64,000 bases of DNA from Bacteroidales bacterium UBA3630 (lineage in GTDB: Bacteria > Bacteroidota > Bacteroidia > Bacteroidales > P3). The notes below the pieces were generated by a model that was not told the origin of the DNA, did no database searches, and saw nothing but the letters and a program-made list of their open reading frames with translations. Each line of letters begins with the position of its first letter. Positions within the stretch are counted from its first letter, which is position 1. Where the stretch lies: NCBI GenBank assembly GCA_002373995.1, contig DFLB01000036.1, positions 1 to 64,000 on the forward strand. The letters run 5' to 3'. This document shows, piece by piece, positions 1 through 9,500 of the stretch. A program made the position numbers and the translations under genes.

Positions 1-326
1 CAACTGCCAACTACCAACTACCAACTGTCAACTGTCAACTACCAACTGTCAACTACCAACTGCCAACTGTCAACTACCATCTGCCAACTACCAACTCCCA
101 ACTACCAACTGCCAACTGTCAACTGTCAACTACCAACTGTCAACTACCAACTGCCAACTGTCAACTGTCAACTACCAACTGTCAACTGCCAACTACCAAC
201 TACCAACTGTCAACTGCCAACTGCCAACTGCCAACTACCAACTGTCAACTGTCAACTACCAACTACCAACTACCAACTACCAACTACCTACTGCCAACTA
301 CCAACTACCAACTGTCAACTACCAAC
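1..326. repeat. Heptamer tandem repeat array (CAACTNN)
   Basis: The stretch reads as about 46 head-to-tail 7-bp units of the form CAACTNN, mainly CAACTAC, CAACTGC and CAACTGT in irregular order. It runs from the left window edge into the last codons of folK: the folK stop codon lies in the repeat. There is no conserved longer repeat with unique spacers, so this is not CRISPR. No other gene or site is visible in it, and its function is unknown. Confidence 0.95.
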
Positions 327-818
327 CACCATCTCCCCCACCGTCTTCTTCAGCACCGGGTGGCGGTACTCGGGTATTATCTCCGCCAGCGGCTCCAACA
401 CAAAACGTCGCTCGTGCATCCGCGGATGCGGCACCGTGAGCTCCGGCGTATCTATCACCTCGTCGTTATAGAAGATGATGTCTATATCCATCGTCCGCGA
501 GTGATACACCCTCTCCCCCTTCGGGCCGTCGGCGCCGCCTTGCGGCCGCCGACGCCCCAGCTCTGACTCTATATCCATCGCCGCCGCCAGTACCTCATGA
601 GCCGTCAGCGCCGTCTCCACCACCAATGCCTGATTGAGAAAATTCCCAACTCCCAATTCCCCACTCTCACTTCCAAACGTTCCCCACGGCTCGCTCTCAT
701 ACACCCCCGACGCAGCCACCACCCTTCCTATCCGCTCCCCTATCAGCTCCCGTGCCTGCGCCATCAGCGCCCTGCGGTCCCCCTGGTTCCCGCCAATCAG
801 CAACGCCACCCTATTCAT
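315..818 (-). CDS. folK: 2-amino-4-hydroxy-6-hydroxymethyldihydropteridine diphosphokinase
   Basis: FolK transfers pyrophosphate from ATP to 6-hydroxymethyl-7,8-dihydropterin in cytoplasmic folate synthesis. The protein opens with MNRVALLIGGNQGDR and contains the family signature around SRTMDIDIIFYN followed by PHPRMHERRFVLEPL. I chose the ATG at 818, which gives 167 residues, because homology begins there and an AGGAAAG stretch precedes it; an in-frame ATG at 848 would add ten unrelated residues. Two oddities are visible. The last codons and the stop lie in the heptamer array, and residues near SESGELGVGN, between the PWG and FLNQ segments, are encoded by five heptamers (643-677) and look like an insertion compared with typical FolK. 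The gene could share a transcript with the four-helix-bundle gene 43 bp upstream. Confidence 0.93.
   Translation of the reverse strand: MNRVALLIGGNQGDRRALMAQARELIGERIGRVVAASGVYESEPWGTFGSESGELGVGNFLNQALVVETALTAHEVLAAAMDIESELGRRRPQGGADGPKGERVYHSRTMDIDIIFYNDEVIDTPELTVPHPRMHERRFVLEPLAEIIPEYRHPVLKKTVGEMVVGS
643..677. repeat. Heptamer repeats inside folK
   Basis: Five consecutive 7-bp units (TTCCCAA, CTCCCAA, TTCCCCA, CTCTCAC, TTCCAAA) lie inside the folK coding region and resemble the CAACTCC variant of the array at the left edge. They encode a Gly/Glu-rich loop insertion. Confidence 0.7.
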
Positions 819-861
819 CGTCTTTCCTGCATAAGAGATTGGAGACAAAACCGGGCATGAA

Positions 862-1236
862 TCAGTCCTCCCATTTGCGCCTGTTCGACATCGAGTTCAT
901 GTATCCATTCAGCACCTTGCTCGTCTCTTCAATTTCGGCAATCATCTGGTTCGCCGTATCGTCAGTGATATAATTGAAATCATGAGCAAGATAGATATAA
1001 CACCGGCATTCTTCAAGACTACCCTGTGAATAATTGAAAAACCTCATCTTGTCATCCTTACCCGCACGCTTATACCCTTCAGCAATATTAGCCGCTATCG
1101 ACACCGCTGCACGCTGAAACTGAGAGACAAGCCCATAACGTTCTTCCGCAGGAAATCCTTTAGTCTCCCGATACACATGGTTGATAAACACCCGTGCCTT
1201 CTGCCATGCAATCACATCCTCAAACCTGTTTGTCAT
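862..1236 (-). CDS. Four-helix-bundle protein (23S rRNA intervening-sequence / S23 family), copy 1
   Basis: This 124-residue protein belongs to the four-helix-bundle family first noted in intervening sequences of 23S rRNA genes and common as single genes in Bacteroidota. Recognisable segments are FEDVIAWQKARVF, FQRAAVSIAANIAEGYKR, FFNYSQGSLEECRCYI and the C-terminal NRRKW. It aligns without gaps to the second copy at 12620-12994, which has the same length; roughly two thirds of positions are identical. The molecular role is not established. Relatives include the Avd accessory proteins of diversity-generating retroelements, but no reverse transcriptase is present here. In coding orientation the gene is preceded by purine-rich repeats (the reverse complement of 1255-1775). 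Confidence 0.9.
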   Translation of the reverse strand: MTNRFEDVIAWQKARVFINHVYRETKGFPAEERYGLVSQFQRAAVSIAANIAEGYKRAGKDDKMRFFNYSQGSLEECRCYIYLAHDFNYITDDTANQMIAEIEETSKVLNGYMNSMSNRRKWED

Positions 1237-1254
1237 ATCATATAACTTGTAATT

Positions 1255-1775
1255 ATACTAATACCATTGCCTTACCTCCTTATCTCCTATTACCTTATCT
1301 CCTTATCTCCTATTACCTTATCTCCTTACCTCCTTACCTCCTTATCTTCTTACCTCCTTATCTCCTGTCTCCTTACCTTCTATTGCCTTATCTCCTTACC
1401 TCCTATTACCTTATCTCCAAAAATAAAAATACTATTGCCTTATCTCCTTACCTCCTTATCTTCTGTCTCCTTATCTCCTGTCTCCTTACCTCCTATTACC
1501 TTATCTCCTGAAATAAAAAAACTATTGCCTTATCTCCTTATCTCCTGTCTCCTTACCTCCTATTACCTTATCTCCTGAAATAAAAATACTATTGCCTTAT
1601 CTCCTTATCTCCTGTCTCCTTACCTCCTATTGCCTTATCTCCTTATCTCCTTATCTCCTTATCTCCTGTCTCCTTACCTCCTATTGCCTTATCTCCTTAC
1701 CTCCTATTACCTTATCTCCAAAATAAAAATACTATTGCCTTATCTCCTTATCTCCTGTCTCCTTATCTTCTAAAA
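1255..1775. repeat. Pyrimidine-rich 7/8-bp tandem repeat array
   Basis: The gap between the four-helix-bundle gene and glnA is filled by units TTATCTCC, TTACCTCC (8 bp), TATTACC, TATTGCC and TGTCTCC (7 bp). An A-rich interruption of the form AAATAAAAATACTATTGCC recurs near 1421, 1511, 1578 and 1721. There is no credible gene: the reading frames across it encode only Leu/Tyr/Ser/Pro-rich repeats. No clear promoter is visible. Confidence 0.93.
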
Positions 1776-1777
1776 CA

Positions 1778-3283
1778 TCACCCACAATGCAAGAACCTCT
1801 CCACCAGCGCCAGCGTCTTCTCGCTGTCGTTGCCTATCTCGGCGCGCAGCGTCCTGTCGTTGTGACTGCGCAGACCCTTGATGATGCCGTCAATCAGCGC
1901 TGGAGCAAAGATACCGTCCTGCTCGTATACGGCGCGGTCGCGCTCCAGCAGGTCCGCGCTGGCGGCGCAACTGTCCGGCAGCACCTCAAGGCGCTTCAGC
2001 ACCTCCTCGTGCTCAAAGATATTCACACTCACGTAACGCTCCTTGGCATACTGCACCGCGTTCTCCATTTCGAAGCCGTGGCGCGCCGCCACCGTCATGC
2101 CGGCCAGCAGCAGGTACACGTTGGCGCTGCCGTCGGGCGTGCGCAACTCGATAGTCTGCTTGTGGCTGAAGTCCACCTCCTCGTTCTTCTCCAAGGGGTT
2201 GCAATGGGCCATCATGTTGCCCGTGGCCTTGTTCCACCCCAACGGCACACGCACCATCGCCGAACGGTTGCGGTCGCCCCAGCAGATATTCGTCGGCGCC
2301 TCCTGGTGCGGCACCAAGCGGAAGTAACTCGTCGGGTTGGTGTTGCCGAAAGCCGTCAGCGACCCCGCCAGGCTCAATATGCCTGCCATCGTCCGCAGCG
2401 CCACATCCGTCAGACCCTTCTCGTCGATATACATATTCTTGCCGTCCATGCTGACGCGCGTGTGGATATGCATGCCGCTGCCGGCCTTGCCGACGGTAAT
2501 CTTCGGCGCAAAGGTGATGGTGATACCGTAGCGGTAGCCCAGCTCGCGCATCATCCATTTGGCTATCACCAGCTGGTCGGCGGCATCCTCTAAGTGCGTC
2601 GGCAGAAACTCTATCTCGTTCTGCTCGTACATCATGTCGCCGTGGGTGAAGTTGCCCACCTCGCTGTGCCCGTATTTGATCTCGCCGCCGGCGGCAGCTA
2701 TCAGACGCATAGCCTCCGTCCTGAAGTCCTCAAACTTGCAGAAAGGCTTCGACACATGGTATCCATGCTGGTCCTCAGGTAGATAGGCATCCTCCTTCGG
2801 CGCTATGGCGTAGTACTCCAACTCGCCCATCACCTCAAACTCCATGCCTCCCGTAGCCTCGCGGAACGCGCGCCCCGCTTTCTGCAGCGTATACTCCGGC
2901 GCCAGCTCGAAGGGCTCCCCGTCTTTCGTGTAGAACGAACACAGCAGGTCCAGCGTGGGCACCTCGGCAAAGGGGTCTATGAAGGCCGTCCTGAAACGCG
3001 GTATGACGTAGAGGTCGCTGTTCCCGGCCTCGATATAGGGAAACAGACTGCTCCCGTCCACGCGCTCGCCGCTCGTCAGCACCTCGTCGGCATGCGCCAA
3101 ACTCTGTATCACAAAGTTCAGCGTATGCAGCTTGCCGTCATCCGCCATATAGCGGAAATTGATCATCTCTATCTGGAACTCCTCTATAACCTTGAGGATA
3201 TCAGCCTTGGTGAACTCGCTCTTCGGCTTCTCCAAAAACGTCACCAACGGATTAGGATTGAACTTCAACTGTTCTTGTGTCAT
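1778..3283 (-). CDS. glnA: Glutamine synthetase (GSI-like, ~500 residues)
   Basis: The enzyme makes glutamine from glutamate, ammonia and ATP and is the main route of ammonium assimilation. The 501-residue protein has the N-terminal beta-grasp domain and then the catalytic domain. Visible landmarks are EFEVMGELEYYAI, YEQNEIEF, GMHIHTRV (ATP/glutamate-binding His), SYFRLVPHQEAPTNICWGDRNRSAMVRVP and IELRTPDGSANVYLLLAG. I see no counterpart of the NLYDLP adenylylation loop, so control by adenylylation is unlikely. The 5' side is an A/T-rich leader and a 9-bp repeat; no clear TANNTTTG promoter is visible. With gdhA elsewhere in the window, both ammonium-assimilation enzymes are represented. Confidence 0.93.
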   Translation of the reverse strand: MTQEQLKFNPNPLVTFLEKPKSEFTKADILKVIEEFQIEMINFRYMADDGKLHTLNFVIQSLAHADEVLTSGERVDGSSLFPYIEAGNSDLYVIPRFRTAFIDPFAEVPTLDLLCSFYTKDGEPFELAPEYTLQKAGRAFREATGGMEFEVMGELEYYAIAPKEDAYLPEDQHGYHVSKPFCKFEDFRTEAMRLIAAAGGEIKYGHSEVGNFTHGDMMYEQNEIEFLPTHLEDAADQLVIAKWMMRELGYRYGITITFAPKITVGKAGSGMHIHTRVSMDGKNMYIDEKGLTDVALRTMAGILSLAGSLTAFGNTNPTSYFRLVPHQEAPTNICWGDRNRSAMVRVPLGWNKATGNMMAHCNPLEKNEEVDFSHKQTIELRTPDGSANVYLLLAGMTVAARHGFEMENAVQYAKERYVSVNIFEHEEVLKRLEVLPDSCAASADLLERDRAVYEQDGIFAPALIDGIIKGLRSHNDRTLRAEIGNDSEKTLALVERFLHCG

Positions 3284-3315
3284 AGCTATATATTTTTTTA
3301 TTTTTTTATTTTAAA

Positions 3316-3408
3316 CTCTATTCTCTCTATCGCTTCTATCGTATCTATCCCCTCTATCGTATCTATCCCCTCTATCCCTTCTATCTCTTCTATCCCCTCT
3401 ATTCTTCC
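3316..3408. repeat. 9-bp tandem repeat (TCTATCNNN)
   Basis: About ten units of TCTATCCCC, TCTATCGTA, TCTATCCCT and TCTATCTCT lie between the glnA start and the terminator of the adhesin gene. In glnA orientation the array is purine-rich and would lie in its leader or promoter region. The role is unknown. Confidence 0.9.
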
Positions 3409-3449
3409 CTTCAAAACGCCATCTTCCCCCTTTTATTGTCCCCGCGCAC

Positions 3450-3486
3450 AAAAAAAGAGGAGGCCCCCCATCAGGGGAGCCTCCTC
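3450..3486 (-). terminator. Intrinsic terminator of the adhesin gene
   Basis: A 13-bp stem with one mismatch (GAGGAGGCCCCCC pairing with GGGGAGCCTCCTC, four-base loop) lies 28 bp beyond the adhesin stop codon. On the minus strand it is followed by a run of seven T residues, as expected for Rho-independent termination. Confidence 0.85.
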
Positions 3487-3513
3487 TGTCGTTGAGAGTG
3501 TTGTCGCTGCAGC

Positions 3514-6500
3514 TTAGCGTGCCACAACCACACGCTTGGCGGCGGCGTTGCCGACCTTCACAAGGTATACACCCGTGTTGGCCACGCGGAACTCCACGTG
3601 CTCGCCAGCCTTGGCGCTGTGGTTCAACACTCGGCCGTTCACGTCAAACAGATAGACCTGGTGGCCTTCGGCGCCGTTGACGTAGATCACATCGTTCACG
3701 CTGTAGACCTTCACGTTGGCCATGTCAACATCGGCGATGCCGGTCTTCGCTGCAAAGACAGCCTCGATCGTCACATCGGCAGTGGCGTTGAAGGTATACG
3801 TGCTCTCGGTCGACATCGTGTCGGTGCCGATCACCCAGCCCTTGAAGACATAGCCCTCGTTGGCGCGGGCGGTCAGTGTGATATCGTCTTCAGATGTCAC
3901 AGGCTCCGTCGGGATGCCGTCCACGGTACCCATCGTCGCGTCGTAGACAACGGTGACAGTGTAGTACGTCGGCTCCACGGGGTCAGCCTCGAAGTTGGCC
4001 ACCAGCGTGGTGTCGCTCGTCACAGTGATGCTGATGGCGGCGGTCGTCAGACCGTTGCTCCAATCCACAAAGTGGTAGCCAGCGTCGGCCACAGCCGTCA
4101 GGTTCACCACGGTGCCGGCAGTAACAGGCTCCGTCGGGATACCGTCCACATGACCCATAGCGGCGTCGTTCACGCTCACCGCAACGGTGTACGTGTTGGC
4201 GGGGTTGGCCTCGAAGGTGGCAGTCACAGTGGTGTCGCTCGTCACAATGAGGCTGATGGCGGCGGTCGTCAGACCGTTGCTCCAGCTCACAAAGTGGTAG
4301 CCAGACTCGGGAACAGCCGTCAGGTTCACCACAGCGCCGGAATCCACAGCAGCCGTCGGCACACCGTCCACATGGCCCATCGTGGCGTCGTTCACATTCA
4401 CAGTGACAGTGTAGGTCGGCGTCTCCACCATATCAGCCTCAAAGTTGGCAATAATGGGGTAAGCCGCCGTGTTGCTGGTAGCACTCATCGAGAACGGATT
4501 GTTGGTGCTCAACACGGTGTTATTCTGCGTCCAGTTCACAAAGTGGTAGCCCGGATTGGCGGTGGCAGTCATAACAACCACATCACCGGATGTATAAGTA
4601 CCGCTACCGGTAGCTGTACCCATTGTGGAGTCGTTCACAGTGACAACCACATCGTATGTTGTAGCAGCAGCGCTCACAAACACAGCCTGCAAGGCTGTAT
4701 CGGTGCTGGCCACGAAGGTGTAGGGGTTGTCCGTGCTGACAGTAACAGATGCGCTGTTGATCCATTTCGAGAACTGGTAGCCAGCACTCGGAGTGGCAGT
4801 GACAGTGACGTTGTCGCCGATAGTGTAGACACCACCGCCGGCCACGCTACCGTACATCGGGTTGTTCTGACTCAAGGTAATAGTCACCTGGTTGGCACCA
4901 GCCTGCTCGCGCAACTCGAAGTTGTCGATAGCAATGCGATACTGATTTGTGCAGTTCCAGTGACGCAGTGCCAAATAGATGGTCTGACCACTGTACGCGC
5001 TCAGGTCAACCACCGGAGTGTTGCCAGCCGAGGTCAGCGTCCATTCCTGCAACATGGTGAAGTTCGCTGTATCAATGGTGCTATTGGTGGAGACATAGAG
5101 ACCATAATGCTCAGCGGGATAGCTGGCATCCTGAGGATTGGCGTTCCATGTCACCTCGTAGCTATTTCCAGCACCCAACTGGAACTGAGGCGTGATCAGC
5201 CAGTTGTCGGGAGTCAATATTCCAACTTCGTTGTCATAGGAAGCCGAGTGCATGGCACCCTGAAGGTTCTCCCAATTGTGGCCGTCGCCATCGGCATCGA
5301 TGGTTGCCCAGCATGCTGGCGCAGACTCGAAGGCCTGCGTATACGGGAAGGTGCTGATAATACCACATTCCGTGCTGGCAACAATGGTAGCCATGGCCGA
5401 GCTGTCCTCGTCGTCGCAGAGTGCCACTACACCAAAGGTATAGTTCATAGCGGCCGACAGGCCAGTGAAAGTATAGCTGTTGGTAGACACAGTGGCCACA
5501 TAGGTGGTTCCATTGTACACATTATATGAAGCAGCCGTACCGCTCCAGCTAATGGTCACGCTCGTAGTCTCAACAGTATCCACAGCCAAGTCGGTCACAG
5601 GCAGGCAGGTCGGGCAGGCATTGGCGATGGTGAGCAGCGTCTGTCCTTCGGTCAACGCAACTCCGTTACCCTCTGCACAGGTGTAGAGCACCGTGCCGGC
5701 ACCGTCACTGACAGTAAAGCTGACATACTCGTCATAATCATAAGACGCGTACGGAGTCTGATGATAGACCAATGTCACAGGAACATTGGCGCAAACGCTG
5801 ACAGCAGTCGAGAAGGGTGCGTAGCTTTCGTCCGTAACGTTAGCCACCAATGAACCATTCTGCATCACGTCGATGCTGGCGCCCACCAAACCATAACCGG
5901 CACTGGCAATGGTGATATTGCAGCTGCTGCCTTCGCAGTCAGTCCTGGCGCTGACAGTGACCATGTCGGCACTGTCGGTGGCCGAGCAAACGGCCGTAAC
6001 ACCGAAGGTGTAGCCCGTGCTGGCGGTCAGGCCATTGACGGTGTAGAAGGTGTCAGCGGTGCTGCCTACGTAGGTGGTGCCATTGTAGATGCTGTAGTTG
6101 GCAGCGTCGCCGCTCCAACTGATAGTAACCTCGTTGGCAGAGGCCGTGTCAACCACCAGGCCAGCCACCGCAAAGCAGGGGGCCTCTGTCATAGCCGTGA
6201 AGACCACATTGTCGATACCCAAACCGTAACCCCATGCGGAAACCATCTCGAAGGCCACCTGGTAGGTGTTGGCAGGCAGGGTCACAGAGTCAAGCGTCCA
6301 GGTCGAGGGACCGTCCTCATACGAGGCAATCGTCGTCCAGGCACCATCGGCCGAGGTGCGGTAGAGCACGTTCAAGTCGTCAATGTCGTCACCCCATGGG
6401 CTGTGCACGTGGGCAAACTTGACCTGCATAGCCATAGCGCCACCCAAGTCGAGGACGGGCGAGATAAGCTTGGCAGAACCCGTGTAAGAACCAATCTGGA

Positions 6501-9500
6501 TTCTGGCATTGGCGCTGCCCTCGTAGGCTGTCGTGATGCCGTTCGCCGTGGTGCCGGCACCAAAGGTCCATGTCGACGTGGTCTCCACGCTCTCCTGGCT
6601 CCAGCAGGCCAGCGTCGTGCTGGCAGCCTCAAAGGTCTCCGTGAAGGGCACGGCAACAGTGGCGCAAAGCGTCGTGAAGCTCACATAGACGCGTGCGCTC
6701 TCGTCGCCACCGCAAACGGCGGCCACGCCAAAGGTGTAGGCAGTGTTGGGAAGCAGGTCGGTCAGCTCAAGGCTGTTGTCGCTCACGCTGCCGTCATAGA
6801 CCGTCGTGTCGGTAGCCGTAGCCTGATAGACCACATAGCTGCCGGCTTCGCCGTTCCAGCTCAACGTGGCACCCTCGCCACTGATGTTGCTAACAGCCAA
6901 ACCCGTAGGAGCTGGGCAGCTCGGAATGGTGTATCCCGTCACAACCACACTGTCCACATAGGCCTTGTAGTTGGAGCTGCTGGTAGTATAGTTCACGGCC
7001 AGCTGCACAGCATCCAGCGGCAGGTTGGCCTCAAAAGTCGCCCAGTTATCATAGCCGCTCGTGGAGAACGGACCAACCCAAGTGTAGTCGGTCGGGTTGG
7101 TGCTGGCAGCAGTGGTGTAGCCGAACTTCAGTTGGTCGGCAGTACCGTGAGTGCTGTACACCACGCGCACATGAATAGAGTCGGCATCGGTCAACGTGCT
7201 GGCATCGAGCAGCGGCGAGTAGCCATACTGGTTGTAGTCGCTGGCACTACTCCACGAATTGAAGACCATCACGTCGTGGCCGCTATAGGTGACAAAGCCC
7301 ATATAGTTGCTGCTGGTCGGAGAGGAAACGGCATTGGTCGTGTTGTTGCTCACCAGCGTCCAGCAGTCGCGCGTGCCGGCAGCGGCAGCAAAAGTCTCGG
7401 TGTAAGGCAGCTCGATGGCACCGCAAGCCGTGCGGCCGCTGACCACGACCATCTCGGCGTCGCCGCCAGCGCAGTTGGCCACAACACCAAACACATAGGC
7501 AGTGTTGGCATCAAGGTCCCCCACCGTGTAGGCAGTGTCAGCAATGTTGGAGGCCACCAGGGTGGTCTCGCTCGGAGTAACCATATACACGCTGTAGGTG
7601 GCGTCGGTGTTGCCCTCGTCAACCCAGCTCAGGCTGATGCTATCGGCGGTAGCGCCGGTAACGGTCAAGCCCGTGATGTAGGCACACGAGGGAGCCTCGT
7701 GCAGCATCACATCGTCAATATACAGCGATGCCGAACCCGTGGGCTTCAGCACCATAATGGCGGCATAGGCATCCGTGGCGTTGGCCTCGGTCAGGTTCAC
7801 ATCGTAGCGGGTATGCGTAGCACCGCTCACAGTGACAGTGCCCGACGTGGTGAAGGTCGTCACATCCTCGGGGTCACTCATCGTGCCCACATACACCGTA
7901 ATCGACTGCGTCGACACGCTCATGCGACCCCAGAAACTCAGCTGGTTGCCGTTCATCGGGTAGGTCGTCACATCAAGCTGCGGCAGGATGGCGATAGCAG
8001 TGTCGGCATAGGTGCCGTATGAACTATAGTACCAATAAAGAGAATAGTTGCCACCGTGGGCATAGCTGCTGCTGTTCGTGCTGTAGGGATAGGAGTTGTT
8101 GCCGGTAGCCAGGCTGTTGTAGCGGCTCCAGCAGAAAGGCATCGGATTGCTGCCGCTCGGCACAGACTCCAAGTTGTCGCTCCACGGCAGGCTGGCAATA
8201 GCGCCGCACGCCGTGCGACCATTGACAATAACAGTGTCGCTCGTCTCGCCACCGCAGTCAACGACAACGCCGAAAGTGTAAGCAGTGTTGGCATTGAGGC
8301 CTTCAACAGTGTAGCTGTTGGTGCTGCTCGTTCCCTCCTGGCTGCTGTCAGCCATGTTGAGGATAACGAAGCTCGTGGCATCGCTCGTCCATGTCAGCGT
8401 CAGACTGCTGCTGGTGGTCTGCGTGGCATCCACCATCAAACCGCTCACCGGGAAGCAGATATCGCCAGTGCTCTCCTCAATGTTGATGTTGTCGATATGC
8501 AGGTTGTTGTCGCCACCAGTGACGGTAGACTGTGCATAGAAGGCTATGCGTACCGTCTCGCCGGCATAGGAGGCCAGGCTCACATACTGAGGCACATAGC
8601 TGCTGCTGGCTATCGATGTCAGCGCGATGTCGCTGGCCAAAGTCCATGTCTGGCCGTTGTTGGTGCTCACAAGAACCATGAACTTCTGCGACGCGTTGCT
8701 CTCAAAACCGGTAGCGGGACTCGAACTGCTGCTGGTGTAAACCGTGAAGGCGGCACCAAAGGTCAGCAACGGGTTGCTGGCGGTGGTGAGGTCAATCTCG
8801 GGGGTAATCATCCACTTCTTGCAGCCGGTGCCGTAGATGTTCACATAGTAGTGGCCGGCTTCAAGACCGTTGCTCGTGGAACTTGCATAGTTCCACTGGT
8901 TGTTGGCGGTGAGGGTCAGGGCAGTGCCCGCAAGCACCTCGTCGGCAGTGGTGCCCGTGGCACCGCGCCAGCAAGGATCGTTCGCCAAGGTAGCACTGAA
9001 GTTCTCAGTGAAAGGAAGATCATAGGCTGCACAACTGGTGCGACCGCTGACGGGAGCGGTGAAGTCGGTGACATCGCCACCGCCGCAGTCGGTCGTCATG
9101 GCGAAAGTATAGCCAGTGTTGGCATCAAGGCCGGTCACCGTGTAGCTGGTGCCACTGATGTTGGAGGCGACCACACTGCTGTCGGCCATGTTGTAGAGGG
9201 TGTAGGTGGCACCGGTGTTGAGGGCATCGGCCCAGGTCAGCGTCAGGCTGCTGCTGCTGGTCTGCGTGGCATCAATGGCCAAGTCGGTCACCTTGAAGCA
9301 GGTGATGGGCGCGCCGACATACACATTGTCAATATGCAAATTGTTGTCGCCGCCGCTGACAGTCGACTCAGCATAGAAAGCAATCTTGATGGTGCTTCCC
9401 GCATAGGGAGTCAGGTCGATGTAGAAGGTCTGGTAGTCGGTGTAGGGAAGAGTGGTGAGGTCATAATCGGCCACTCCGGCGGTCACGCTGTCGGTGATCA

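Noticed and set aside
1..326. Possible CRISPR array at the left edge
   Set aside because: The period is 7 bp with no spacers and no direct repeats of 20-40 bp; no cas genes are present.
862..1236. Avd-type accessory gene of a diversity-generating retroelement
   Set aside because: The fold is related, but there is no reverse transcriptase, template repeat or variable repeat near either copy.
1194..1578. Leu/Tyr/Ser/Pro-rich frames in the array upstream of the first four-helix-bundle gene
   Set aside because: Pure translations of 7/8-bp repeats, overlapping in several frames, with no start signal or homology.
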